Shown here one piece after another: positions 23,380 through 35,518 of a DNA stretch of 64,000 nt. The number at the start of each line of letters is the position of its first letter. The first letter of the stretch is position 1. The stretch comes from Drechslerella dactyloides (taxonomy: Eukaryota; Ascomycota; Orbiliomycetes; Orbiliales; Orbiliaceae), in assembly GCA_020064725.1 (NCBI GenBank), contig JAGTWJ010000010.1, positions 1,302,001 to 1,366,000 on the forward strand, given 5' to 3'. The notes below the pieces were generated by a model. It ran no database searches, had not been told where the DNA came from, and saw nothing but the letters and a program-made list of their open reading frames with translations. Position numbers and translations under genes: made by a program.

Positions 23380-24340
23380 CTGATAGATGGTGGTGGCAAA
23401 TTTGATGTGACCGAAGCCAGCGCCAGGAGCGTAGAAGCCGTAACAACCGGAGATTGTGCTGATGAAGTTGAATTCGATAACATCTCCTGCCTCCGCGTCA
23501 CCTATACTAACGTAGAAGCGAACGACCGGGGCGATGTTATAGAATCATTCCAGGTTTTGCTTTGACCTGAACGGTATCGACTGCATTGGCCATGTCACTT
23601 ATTCGTTATAATGAATAGGGTTGACCCTGTTAGAATACGGTGTGCTCTATATGTATGCTTACCTATGAAGCCTGTACGTACGATGCCAACCGGGACCGGC
23701 ATTTCAGCGCCTCCTGCTGTAAATGTAGCCAAGCCGAGGATCAACCGGTCAGTGGGCGTGAAGTGAGTATGAGTATCAATGGAATAGCAGCCAACCTTCG
23801 CCTTCGGGTCGATATGAGAGCCAAATCCATGATGCTGGCTTGACTAATTGAACAGGGTTTTGTAAGAAGTCAATTGGGAGTCAGCATGTCCGCGGGACCG
23901 CTATCCGTAGTCTGACATCACGAGCTTGAGACTATGTACATGTACTTCCTGGGACGCCGGCCAGTGGAAGTGCCGAGGGTCATCGGTTCAATTGTAAGTA
24001 CTCTAGCTTACTGTAGTCGGCTTGCTATTGTCCTCAATTGAGGCACCGCACTCTTCGCTTTCAATTACTGTTAAAGTATAGCTGCTCAACATCGGGAAGT
24101 ACTTTCCGCGAGCTAGTTGACAAGCATAAAAGCCAAGAGTGGTCTTGGTGTTGGTTCCTTCGCTGTCATCAGCTATGCGACTGATCCAGGCGTTACTATA
24201 GACATCCGCGACACCGGAAACCATGGTGGGAGGAGCAGTGAAGAAGTAGAAACTGCTCTGTTGGTCAGATCTATTGATGAGCCGGATGCCGTATTGGGTC
24301 GTATAATTTTGGAGCGAATTGCGAGTAAAAATTTAGATGT
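23380..24340 (-). pseudogene. Decayed protein gene with stops and frameshifts
   Basis: Reading the minus strand, three protein-like blocks appear in order but in different frames. Block 1 (24340 to about 24010) includes QYGIRLINRSDQQSSFYFFT and TLGFYACQLARGKYF. Block 2 (about 23975 to 23670) includes HFHWPASQEVHVHSLKLV, two in-frame TAG codons, then GFGSHIDPKAKVGCYS and LILGLATFTAGGAE, ending at a plausible GTAAGC donor. Block 3 (about 23600 to 23385) includes AVDTVQVKAKPG, a +1 shift, then RFYVSIGDAEAGDVIEF and ISGCYGFYAPGAGFG. No single spliced model joins them without breaks. The GFYA theme appears twice. The layout resembles fungal families of small uncharacterised proteins, but I cannot name one. 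Confidence 0.5.
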
Positions 24341-25972
24341 GACCATGTTATACAGTAGACTATAGCTTGATATTAGCCAACTAGCTCCCCAAGGTTAACC
24401 ATGCTATGAAGCCTCTGATTAGCTGGAAATTGCGATATATTGTCCTGGATGATCTATAGAGAGCTCGAGCTACCTCGAGGGGAACCAGGAACTGTCTCGT
24501 AAACCAAACTGCGACGGCGAACTAGGAACGTGATCTTTTATACGGCTTCAAAATCAAAATGCGCTACAAAACCGGTCTCATGGCATGAACTCTTCGTTAC
24601 TGCTGTATACCTCAAAATCATATAAAATTTCATTGCGTATTATGACATCGCGCGCTGTGGTGCGCCTCGGTCCCTAGCTGTAATATAATATCCATGCTGA
24701 AATTATATTCGCCAACATGCAACAGCCCATCCTTATATGTTGAACCTGCAGCAATATGATGGTTGCGGAAAGTTGTAGAAGTATCTAACTGCATCTACAG
24801 TCAAGTCAGACTGTCGACTGTGCAGGAAGGTGTTGTTAGGCCAAAATCAAACAAGGCACGTCTACTGCGGCGAAGAATTGCTGCGATAGCACCGCAAGGA
24901 TCCTAGGACTAATTGGCCTGCGAACACCAACTATTCGAACTTCACGCTACTGCTAGCTACACTTCGCGGTTGATGTCCCGAGACTAGGTGGATGTACCTA
25001 AATTCAAATTACGCATCTAGTTAGCCTGGTACTCGGGGTTGCTAGGATCATGATTTCTCAGCATGAATCCAACAGTTCCTTGCCCAAGAACCAATAACCT
25101 CGTTTCCACCACTGTAGTGTCTGACTCCCATTCAGGCTTCGGGGGAGAATGCTGCAGGCAGCGCTTAAGAGCACACCAATTCTTAGCAGGTGAGTATCAG
25201 TGGTCAGGCAAGCGTACCTCGCTGTTGAGATATTGTTATCGGACCTGAGAGAGCTGCATGCATTCTAACGTAATGACTGTAGCGATCACTGGACTTTCGG
25301 GAATGCAAAAGACAAGTGTATAGTGAAATCATGGAGTTATAGTATATACAGTAACGTCGTTGTTTGCAGATTACTATGTAGTGTCATGATTCGTAGAGAT
25401 AGGCATACGTGTGGAAACAAGTGGCGGAAATAATTGACGAACATGACGACGAAGTGGGTCGGTTGAAATTTGTGTCAGACTACTGCTGCATCATGGCACA
25501 AACTCAGCATCTCAAATGAAACCTATAGCGATGCACGTTCACGAGCACCTCGAATCTAACAAATGTTTGGCGTGAAACGAATTGTAAGCCCCACGAAAAC
25601 CAAAGAGGTATACATCAGAGAGCGCCAATGAAACTACTGCTAAAATATTACTCTAGGAGCTTTGCAAAATGCGAAGGATGAGTGAGGCGCAATGATGCTC
25701 CCCGGTCACCCCCATAGTTCCAAGGTACCACCAGTCAAGCGCGTGAAGACCAAATGACAGATGGTACAGCTCCCTTTGTATAATGCGATTGAGCATTTCC
25801 CTTTGATCAATCACGAGACCGCGGTATAACGTAGTATAGGAAATAGTAGGCAAAGCCAAACAATGGCTCCGCATTGGAAAATCTAAGTGTATTTCGTCGA
25901 TATCGTACAAACCTCTATGAATATACTAACGCGCAGACGCTGCTGGGTGTTTCGGCCAAGAAGAATTTGAAG
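24341..25972. other. Intergenic, upstream of the decayed gene
   Basis: Mostly unexplained sequence. One minus-strand stretch (about 25200 to 25020) reads like a gene end, with ETRLLVLGQGTVGFMLRN and DPSNPEYQAN before a TAG, and may be another fragment. The last few hundred bases are the 3' side of the BUD27/URI gene. Confidence 0.35.
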
Positions 25973-28427
25973 CTATGGGAGCTGACTCTTCACTCTCCCA
26001 GCTTTAAACCTGCTGACCTTTTTCTTGTCCATATTCTCATCAATGGGCACGATGCTCTTCTCTTCTTCGGTTTCGACAAATCCACCTTGTCGCTGAATCA
26101 ACTTGTTTCGCATCGCGAAATACGCATCCGTTACTTCCCGTTGGTGAAACTCAGGGTCAAGCTCGTCTGGAGGTTTGGGTGCTCGCTGAGCTGACGGCGA
26201 TGCCACAGATGCAGTAGACGCTTGCCATGTTGGGGCACGCTCAATAATGGATGAGGCCATGATTGGACGATCTTCGTCCGAAAGCTCATCACCGAGAGGA
26301 TCGAGAGTGGGAGCTGGCGCATTTTCGGATTTGCCTGTTTTGTTCGTGGGCGTCGTGTCTTTCGGTCGGCTGGGGGCTTTGCTACGCACCGGCAGCTTCC
26401 CTGTAGGTTTTGGCGGTGCAGGAGCGGATGCCGACGGTGTACGCTCGATGATGTCGTAGGAGCCGGGAAGCTTTGCTGCACTTTTCCCGGGCACGACGGA
26501 ATCGGCGGACGAGGCTGGCTGCGGATTCGGAGCTGGGACAGCCTTTTCAGCAGCCAGCTGTTCCTTTGCTTTTTGCACCTGCCTAGCAGCCCTGAATAAA
26601 GAGGGTAGCTTTTTCTTAGGCTCCTCTATTGTGTTTTGGAAGTATCTTTCCTCCTGGTCTTTCGTGCCCGGACCAAATATCATATCCAGGATACTTGGGT
26701 CGATGTCCTCATCGTCGAACTCGTTCTTGACTAGCTCTGACGCATTGGATGGGGGTTTCGATATCGGCACCGGGGCTGGGGCTATGTCCAGATCCTCCGC
26801 GAAACGCACTCCTTTCTTCTCCGAAGACTTTTTCTTCTCCTTCTTCGCTGGCTCTTTAGGTATCGCCTTATCTTGGACTGAAGCCTGCTCACTTAGACTT
26901 GCTGTGGTAACGGAAACTATTGGTGTCGTGGATTCCGCGACTTCATTTGCGACCTGCTCGGCCTTCTCTCTTGCTTCCATCTTCTTTTGCAGCTTCGTCA
27001 TTTCCCGGCGTATTCTGTCAGACACCAACTGACCCTTAGATCTGCCCCACTGATCTTCGTCCTCTTCTTCGTCCGTTTCCTCATCTCCACTCTCATCGTA
27101 ATCTTCATCATCCGACTGATTATCCTCAAGGTCGATTTCCGCAACAATGTTGTTCATGTTTCTCATGTTATACCGTATCATCTCTTCCCGAAGCCGTGCG
27201 TCCTCTTCTGACTCCTCTACTTCCGGCAGGTTCTCGAAAGGGTCATCGGATGCGTCCGAATCTTCATCTTCGTCTTCATCGTCGTCCAGCACCCTTATTC
27301 TCGCGACTCCCTCCTTCGCCATCTGCTTCAGTTGTTCGTCGTTGGTTATGAACTGCGTTGGCTCCGGGGGTGTTGCGACGATCTCTTTGACGGATGGGGT
27401 GTCCGGAACAGCAGGCTTGGGTAGCTCTTCTTTGACATCAGGAACCAGCTTTGCCTTCACCCTCTTTTCAGTCAGGATCATGCCTGACTGCGGTGCATAT
27501 TCCTTTTCCGTCGCCTGAATCCGTTTGGGTGTCCGGGGCTGGGTTTTCGGAGCTGGTTTCTCTTTTTGCTGAATCTGCTCTTTCGTCGGGGGTTGGCTCG
27601 GGCGTTTTGTGCTAGCAGATTTGGGGGCCGAGCTCGTCGATTTTGTAGAGGACCCTCCTTGGGCAGGTTTCTGCACAGATTTTGCGGCATCCTCCTTTTG
27701 CTGTTGCTTCTTCGCCAAGGTATCCACCAAAGGCTGGAAGCTTTCTATCGCGGACTGGACGTTGAATGGCTTCGCCGAGCCGGCGCCGGGGGTAACATCC
27801 GATCCTACAATCCCGTTAGCCAGCCTGCCCCCTTGAAGAACGACCCCGGAGTGCATACTGATCACATCGCCCCGATCATCTAGCTCTTCTTTGATATCCA
27901 TCACGGGCAGCCCCTCCTCGTTCGTGAGCTGCCCAGAGTTCTCGATTATCCGCACATTGTCGAGCGTCGTTTCGCCGAGTTCGAGGTGTTTTTCGAGCTT
28001 GTCGATGTTTCCTTGAATATCTAGAAGCATAAGCCTAGGGACAGACGATAGCCGTAGGGTGAGGTCAACTAACAATCTATCCGGTGCCGAACCGCCTCTG
28101 CGACTTGCACGGGCGTTCGCGTTATTCCCTCTTTATCGCCTAGGAAGGAGCTGATCTCGGTCCTCGTGATTACATCGCCGCCGAAGTCGTCTGCGATCGC
28201 TAGCTGTGATGAACGGATGCGTTAGAAGGGATTCTACGGGCCTTGCGAGCGAAAGATCTGGGTACCATTTGAGTGCGCCCGGCCTTCTTGGGTAGCGCGA
28301 GAAGCTCCTCCTTCAGGCCCTCGTATTCGGCGGAGTGGACCTGCCAGTGCTTGAGGCCCTTCCGCAGCTTGGAAATAGACTCCTCAAGCTGGAGGCGCTG
28401 CTTCTCGGTGACTTCTATCGTGTCCAT
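25973..28427 (-). CDS. BUD27: Unconventional prefoldin RPB5 interactor (Bud27/URI family)
   Basis: Prefoldin-like cytoplasmic factor that assists assembly of RNA polymerases. Exons 28266-28427, 28074-28203 and 25973-28020 give 779 residues. The N-terminus carries the prefoldin coiled-coil halves: TEKQRLQLEESISKLRKGLK, the beta region DFGGDVITRTE, then RIDYIQGNIDKLEKHLE across the second intron. The long middle is acidic and disordered (DDDEDEDEDSD and similar runs), typical of URI. A KKGVRFAEDLDIAP segment and a C-terminal DUF3835-like end follow, with AYFAMRNKLIQRQGGF and a final basic VSRFKAGR box. The second intron uses a GTTAGT donor, and its removal restores the canonical helix. It is head-to-head with TFB3, 263 bp apart. 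Confidence 0.92.
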
Positions 28428-28690
28428 CTTGTCCGTGTCGGTTGATCGTGGTTAGATCCTTGTGTATGGAAGAGAGTGTGGAGAACGTGGGGAGGAAGAA
28501 AATTTAAAGTCCGGGTTGACTCAGCAGCGGCTTAAAACCGTTCTAGGGCTCGTTTGGTGTCGCGGGATGTTACTAACTCACCCGCGTCCGTATCCTTAAA
28601 GCTCCCGCCACCACATCACGACAATATCCCGACATGTCCACCGTCTTCACGAGTCTTTAACCCCACAGCCGCTCACTCGTCCAGCCCGCC
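28428..28690. promoter_or_regulatory. Shared divergent promoter, BUD27 / TFB3
   Basis: Only 263 bp separate the two start codons. Both genes concern transcription machinery (polymerase assembly and TFIIH), so a shared bidirectional promoter is plausible. No specific binding site is claimed. Confidence 0.55.
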
Positions 28691-29947
28691 ATGCCGTCGT
28701 TAACTTCCTCGGCGGCCACCTCCGCCGCGATCGCGCGCGCGCGCGAAAACGCGATAAACCGCGGCAGCGTCGACGCCGACGAGATATGCCCCGTCTGCAA
28801 ATCCTCGAGATACCTGAATCCGAACATGCGATTCTTGGTCAACCCGGAATGCTACCATAAAATGTGCGAATCCTGCGTGGACCGGATATTCTCACAAGGA
28901 CCGTCGCAATGCCCCGTTGTCGGATGCGACAAGATCCTGCGGAAGCAGAAGTTTCGGAAGCAGACGTTCGAGGACATTCAGGTCGAGCGGGAGGTGGATG
29001 TGCGGAAGCGAATCGCAAAAACGTACGTGACACACCCGCTCACTCAAACGTACTCCCAGACTTCTTTATATCATCCTGCCGTACGTCGACCTGTGGCTAA
29101 CGTCGCTCCGTTGGTGTATGGATATAGCTTCAACAAACGCCAGGAAGACTTCCCCTCCCTCAAGGAGTTCAACGATTACCTAGAAGAGGTCGAAACCGTC
29201 ACATTCAACCTCATCAACAGCGTCGACATCGCGGCCACGGAAGCTAAGATCTCCGCCTTCGAGCAATCGAACAAGGCCACCATCCTGCAAAACGCCGCCA
29301 AAGCCGCCCAGGAAGCACAGTTCGTCCAGGCCCAACGCGACTTCGAACGCGAGCAGCACCGGCGCGCCCGCGAGCTTGAGGAAGAAGCCGTAGCAGAGGA
29401 AAAGCGCGACAAGCTCGAGCACCGTGCCAACCTCCTCAAGGCGCTGCAAGCCGACGACGCGGATTTCGAAGTCGCAAAGGTCAACAAGATGGCGCGCAAG
29501 AAGAGCTCCATGCGTAAGGAAAACCAGGAGCGGCGAGCGAAGGAGCTGGAGGCCGCGAGAAACGCGCCGGCCTTCCAGTTCTTGGCCAACCTGAACAAGC
29601 CGATAAGCGAAGAGCCGCAGAAGCCGTACGATCCGCTGGACGGATACGACGAGACGAACAAGTACTTTGTCTATCGCGACAAGTACGAGAATCCGTACGC
29701 CTCACTACATCTATTCTCAATCGTCTATTGAGATATGAAACTAACCGATGTTTTCACGTGTAGATGGCTGGAGGACGCGCTAAACAGCAAGTCGATGATG
29801 GCCGGTGGATACCTTGTGCAGCAGTACTGCGAGCGCGCTGTCTTCGAAGCGTTCTCGGGTGTCGGTTGCTTCATCGAGGATCCACCGCTGTCGGACGATA
29901 CATCGCCCTCGTTCGACACGCCGATGGCAGATGCGATCGCTACTTAA
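28691..29947 (+). CDS. TFB3: TFIIH subunit Tfb3 / MAT1, CDK-activating kinase assembly factor
   Basis: Anchors the CDK-activating kinase to core TFIIH in the nucleus. Exons 28691-29022, 29128-29694 and 29764-29947 give 360 residues. The N-terminal C3HC4 RING begins CPVCKSSRYLNPNMRF and continues through CYHKMCESCV to QCPVVGCDKILRKQKF. The MAT1 helical region follows (FNKRQEDFPSLKEFNDYLEE) with a long charged coiled coil. The C-terminal MAT1 segment contains AGGYLVQQYCERAVFEAF, which binds cyclin H/CDK7. Length agrees with fungal homologues. Introns were placed by canonical sites: GTACGT..TATAG and GTACGC..TGTAG; the second is easily overlooked because the frame runs a few codons into it. Confidence 0.95.
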
Positions 29948-30507
29948 CATGAGGCTGGCTGGGCTGGCCCTAATATTTATTTCTCACGACCGGAATATAT
30001 AGGTGACTCCTTTGGCGTTTTGGGCGTCTGAATACACGACATGAGCGTTGGGGATGGCGCTTTTTGGATACATGCGTACAGCTTTGATCTTCTATCTTAC
30101 ATGAGCCTCCGCATATATGGTATATAGTGATATATGTGTGCGTTTTGCCGGGCCTTCGGTAGCCTGATTCTGATATATTAGCGTTGCGCTTTTCGTGGCA
30201 TCACAACGGCTCCTATTTATTGTCCTTTCTCAAAGTCGGCTGCACCTAATCTCGAGGCTGGGCCGCACCGCAGCAAGTAACCGTGTAACAAATAAAATGC
30301 GTAGCGTTGCCAAAATCTATCGATTCGTGAATATAATAGTATGACTCGTTGCAAGTATAATGTATACCAGTTGAATGGTAGCCCAAACATGCATATACCA
30401 TGGCATCTATGATCCCGATTCTCTAGCCCAAAATCTGACAAAAAAACACGAAAACACATACACCCACGGCCCCTCCCTTTACTCTAACGGGCCACATATC
30501 CTGAATA
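29948..30507. other. Convergent intergenic region
   Basis: 3' ends of TFB3 and the folylpolyglutamate synthase gene meet in these 560 bp. Sequence is A/T-rich with TATATA runs near 30115-30140, compatible with polyadenylation. No gene supported. Confidence 0.5.
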
Positions 30508-32708
30508 TCAAGGGTCACTACCCTCTACGAGCTCCAGGAAGCCACCGACAAGATGCAATGAACCAGTGACCAGCACTTGCGTCCGTCCCTCCAACGCGCG
30601 GATGGCCTCTACAGTCTCCTGGATTGTTTCCATGACGTTCACTTGCGCGTTACTCCCTGTTTTGGCCCATGCTTTTGCGAGGCCCTTTTGTACGGCGAGG
30701 GCGTCGACGGCGGCGGCGTTGACGTTTACACTGATGAGGTCTGGACCGTCCGACAGTATTATAGTCGTGGTTAGCTCGGACACCTATTAGGCTAGTCGGT
30801 GAGGCGACAGAGAAGGATGGGGAGGAAGGGAGTTTAGAATCCTGGACTGGCAGGTATACTGACCGAGTTTAGTGGTGTGGTCGCTGTAGGTCCTGTTTGT
30901 GGTAAAGTAAACGTGCGTGAAGACGTCGTCGCCGAGCTGCTGCTTCAGGATCTCGTGGAGGTCCTTCGCTAGCTGCTCGGCGTCTCTCGTCTGCTGGTTG
31001 AACAGAAGGCAGATGTTCTTGCATTGACTATAAGTAACCATACGCGTCAGTCGTAATCTCCAGTCAAATTTCATGGAGAATTTAGCTACTGGGTGAAAGG
31101 GTACGCCTACCTTCTGTCCACGGATGCAAACCATTCGCCGGCCACTGCGATGCTCTCCCTCGTATGCGCCCCGTCGATGCACCATTGTATTCCGCCATTT
31201 GCTTCCTGAATGACCTGACACCGCCCCTTCCACACTGCCTTCTCCAGCCCTCGCTGGACCTCCTCCGGCAGGCTCTCGCCATCCTTACCGACGTCCACCA
31301 CATGTTCGAACCGTCGCATATGTGCCTCGACCATCTTGACCGCCAGCGAGGCGTTCAACTTTTGAAAATCCCCAGCAAGGCCCAGCTTCACATTCTCTAC
31401 ACCTTTCAGCACGGGCACTACCTCCAACTGCACCCCCTTCTCCTTGGCTCTTTCCTCAATCACTGCCATAGCCCCCTCTTCCTGCGGTACTGTGAACGCT
31501 GCAGCACCACTCTTCAGAATCCCCGCCTTCTGCCACGCAATCTTTTCGATCGTGTCGCCGAGCACGAAAACGTGATCGATACCAAGGCTAGTTATCCCCG
31601 TAACCGTAGGGTGCACAACCACATTCGTCGAATCATACTCCCCGCCCACGCCGACCTCTAGAATGACGGTATCCACGTTCTCGCGAAGATACACGTGAAA
31701 CGCGAGCATGGTCAGAAAGCGAAAATACATCGGCTTCATACCATCCGTTAGCTCACCGCCCTTCGACGCCTCGAGTCGGTCATACACCTCGAAGAAGTAT
31801 TTGGCGAATAGCATTTCTGATAACGGCTTCCCGTCGAGTTGGATGCGTTCGCGGACGGCCTTGAGGTGTGGGGAGGTGTAGGTGCCAATTCTGCCGGGGA
31901 AGGCGGTGGGCGAGGAGGAGTACTCGCGGAGGATGGAGGTGATGAAGGCGCAGGTTGAGCCTTTGCCCTTAGTGCCTGCGACATGGATGATGTTTAGACG
32001 GTCGAAGTCTGACGGCTATCGTGGCGCGCATCGTGTTAGTAGGTGTGTGCATTAATATCCTCCCATGTGTAGGGTATATGTCATTTATCTATGTCATTTA
32101 TAGCGAGATCAAAATAAGAAAGGTGACCACGACTGCGTTGACTCCGTTGTAGCGTGATAATGCACAATCTTGCACCAAAGAAGCAGCGATATAATTGAGA
32201 AAATATAGATTGCATGGACCCACCTCATAGCCGGCCCGCCGCAGCCACTCGATCATCTCCGGCATTGCCAGCGCTGAAGACCTCGCAGGATCCCGGCGCG
32301 CGGCCTCCAGCACCGCAAAGTTCGACTGCAGCCCATTCAGCGCAGTAATCGCATCCTATTATCGATTTGACGACCGTATTGTACCCATCAGCATTACTCT
32401 ATATTACGCCAATATCCGATATCAAATGTCGACCAGGTATCCAATTCGATCTCCTATGAATGCAACGGGTACATTTAGGCACAACTTACAGCATACGTCC
32501 GCTCCCCAGGAGCGCCGGCCTTAGCCTCGTCCTTCGACGCCATATCCGCAAACTGTCTCGTGCAGAATATGCAAGGCCCGCTGCGTCTTGCTATCGATAT
32601 CGCGATATCAGACGGCCGGCGAAGACCGAATCCGGAACGAACGCGAGAAAGACGGGTTGCCGCCTGGACGAAGATGACTGCAGCTTGTCGGAAGAATAGG
32701 CCGGTCAT
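30508..32708 (-). CDS. Folylpolyglutamate synthase, with dual-targeting start sites
   Basis: ATP-dependent ligase adding gamma-linked glutamates to folates (MET7 type), retaining cofactors in cytosol and mitochondria. Exons 32490-32708, 32224-32355, 31111-32015, 30864-31027 and 30508-30740 give 550 residues. The Mur-ligase fold is clear: P-loop HVAGTKGKGST, then YTSPHLKAVRERIQLDGKPL, then the DTVILEVGVGGEYDSTN block. Toward the end come LFNQQTRDAEQLAKDL and the conserved VTGSLHLVGGFLE. The ATG at 32708 adds a 55-residue arginine-rich leader typical of mitochondrial import; a second ATG at 32543 (MASKDEAKAG) would give the cytosolic form. The last intron (30741-30863) uses the acceptor GGTCCAG with CTAAC 30 nt upstream; a nearer acceptor shifts the frame. 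Confidence 0.93.
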
Positions 32709-33224
32709 AAAGAGCGGAAGAAGAAGCGGCGGTCGCTCGTATCTCTGCAGCGCACGTCACTTGGTTCCATGGGTCGGATTAGCGAAGGTGTGGCTGCAGG
32801 CGTGGGTGCGACGTCGGAATCCATGCAGGTGCGAGAGCCAACTCGATCCAGCCAGCCTGTCCAACGCAAAGTTCTACGCCGACGTTGCAAAACGAGCTCA
32901 AGTTCGCACACACTTAAGTACTAAGTAAGTACTTACGTGCAACCCGTCAAAGCTGTGGGATTATATCTTTGTCAATATTGACGGATACCGAAGTTTTAAT
33001 TATTGTATCTTATAAACTCGAATGTCCAATCCTATAATAATGCTACCGCTACATTATAGCTATTTCTTGGCCGAGAGCCTGCAGAGGGTTTGCGGAATTT
33101 AACGGAAGATTCGAAATGATTGATATATATACGTGGTCAAAGTGGATTAAATAACGAGGCCCTACCCCTCCTCGTTTGATGTATGTGGCCAATTGTCCAC
33201 ATACGCCCCTTTTGCATAAGACGA
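32709..33224. other. Intergenic with a short palindrome
   Basis: Promoter of the synthase gene and the 3' side of a small gene. A TATATATA stretch lies near 33122. A palindrome at 32913-32937 is listed separately. No gene supported. Confidence 0.45.
32913..32937. repeat. Short inverted repeat, first copy
   Basis: CTTAAGTACT (32913-32922) and AGTACTTACG (32928-32937) form a 9-of-10 inverted repeat around a 5-nt centre. The same left arm occurs in a second palindrome at 37478, 4.6 kb away. Confidence 0.5.
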
Positions 33225-33709
33225 CTACTTGTTCTGAGTAGCAGTCAGTTGGCTAAAGTTGTATGTGAAGCACGTCACCGCCGTTGCCAGTTTTGACATC
33301 TCTACCTTGACTTCGGTTGAATCCTTACGGATGTGATCAAGCTTATCACTAACGATATCGATCCTCGAATTCGCTCTATCGATGCGCGATTCGAGTCGAC
33401 GGAAGTCGTATCCATCCCAGAACATCTTGAACAGTATCTGATCGCAATAAAGATTTAGCTTCAAGAATCGACCGATTACCAGATTGTGTCCACTTACTGT
33501 ACCACCGCCTCCAGCGATTAAAATGTCTCTGATATCAACATCTCGACCAAAGAACTGATAAGGAGAACAAAGTCAGCCAAATGTAGCGATTAAAATCTAG
33601 TCTCAACTAGAAGCATCAGAGTCAAGGGACCGGTTTGGAACCAGGAAAATGATATGCGTACACGAGATTGTGGATTAGCGGCGGCTAGTTGACGAGCTGG
33701 AGCCGTCAT
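33225..33709 (-). CDS. Small hypothetical protein with coiled coil
   Basis: Three short exons, 33662-33709, 33498-33554 and 33437-33225, join through canonical sites (GTACGC..ATCAG and GTAAGT..ATCAG), all in phase 0, giving 105 residues from MTAPARQLAAANPQSR. The middle exon encodes RDVDIRDILIAGGGGT. The last exon encodes a heptad-like helix (RLESRIDRANSRIDIVSDKL) suited to a coiled coil. I do not recognise a family and the first exon is only 48 nt. Support comes from three mutually consistent exons; there is no homology argument. Confidence 0.55.
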
Positions 33710-35518
33710 GGGCCGCCGGATGTATCAGGCGTACCCGCGAAGGCGCGAGACCTTCATCATTTTGTTGGTTTTGTTCTGGCTCCAGCGGAATCAATATATG
33801 GGATGATAGAATGACGCGTCTGATGATAATAGGTCATGTAAACCAGACTGCCGTCCTGGAGCTGGTGGGGTATCTACGAACAGACGTAGGGTGTCGATGG
33901 ATGAGGAAGGAGGAGGAAAGGGTGAAGCCGAGAGAAGAGAGAAGAGTGAAGAGATATAAGGCTATTATAAAAACAACACCTTTTGTTGCTCGCGCAAAGT
34001 TCGGCGACGAGACAAAGTTTCCAGCTGATCACAGATGATGGACCTCGGAAAGCTTCAGCACTAGGTAAACAAACGGCACTATAGATCTAAATCAAACTTA
34101 GATGTAGACAACTGGCAGTTGGGGCCTTAATATCTTCCCGCTAGGCACTTATGTATCTACTTACTGACTCACCGTATTATATTTATGTCCACCTACAGCT
34201 GTGTCCACCTACAGCTGCACCTACACCTATACTTGCGCCTATCCTTATACTCGTATCTCCGCAATTTGTCTGCGTTTCTACCTAAATCTTTAAAGCTTTG
34301 GCGTTTGCTTGTATTTCTGTTTTCTGCCTTGATATCTCCGTCTGCGTTTGAGTCTATATCTAAGTATCGATGCCTACTGCAACTAGGCTGCAAATAACTA
34401 ATTGTTTGTTCTCGAAATATTAAATTTAGAGCAAAAGTAGTACATCTTGTTTGTATACGCACGCATATGCCTGCCCCTACCCGTCCCTTATCTATTCGTT
34501 TATTTTTGGAGGGTATAGGTAATTGTCCTTTAATTAATGCGTCACGTCAGAACTGCAGAAGGTGGGCGTTTCTGGGAAAGAAAACAAAAAGCTACATATT
34601 GGATTCGATGTCTACGAGACACCGAAGCTTTTCAACAGACGGTGGGCTAGTATACCTAGAAGTAGCAAAGATCAGGCAGGCGGGGCTAAATCGTTGTGAT
34701 CGAGACTCCTCGTCTACCTTCCAACCTAGATACAATATATGATCAATGGTCTAGCTAAGGATCCAAATCTAGTCGTAGCCAAGATATATTGAAATGGAAA
34801 CAGCGAGAAGAGAACTCTAGAAGCTTGTGAGGAAAAGAAAGCTAAAGCATTGGGTATATGTGCTTAGAGACTATACTTACGGATATCGATCGTAAGGCAT
34901 GCTCATATCAGATATTGCAAACCAAGACGACAACTCGAAACTATCTGCGAGTGCTGTCCTAGGATACCAAAACAACATGGTCAAGCAGATGCAGGTATAC
35001 GTACTGTAACATAGGTGGAGTCCCCACGAAAGTACCTGAGTATTATATCCCCACGGAATGCACAATTCGTGATTCTATTTCAGTCCGCGATCGGCATATT
35101 CTACCAGCATCGGGGCTATTGGCCCAGTCGCCGTGTGTGTGGTGGAGTGGATTCAGGTACTTGCGGTCTCGCAGGCATCTGCAAATTCCCTAGGCTATTA
35201 GACCTCCGCCTCCCTGCAGGTATACCCATCTGAAACTTGTCACCATTCAATGTCGTATTCTGAATTGGAATCATAATCTAGCTCTCTTTAGTGCTTATTC
35301 TAGTCTTCATGTTGATGTGGGTTCACGTACTGTGTTATTAGATTGTTGGCTTGCTTTTGATTTTGGTGGTTTACTCTTAGTATCTTTGCCGAGTGGTGGA
35401 CTGTCTGCATGTTGACTGAGCCTTCCTTGGCTACTGAATTTGGGCTGCCAAGTGTCCAGGGCTATAGCTGTCCGAGGTTGCTTATCATTCCGGGTTGTAT
35501 TCTGAATTGAAGGTATAA
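33710..35518. other. Intergenic, A/T-rich
   Basis: No gene is supported. A short pyrimidine-rich imperfect repeat (ccacctacagctg twice near 34191-34217) and several AT-rich stretches were seen. Frames here are short and lack good starts. Confidence 0.45.
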
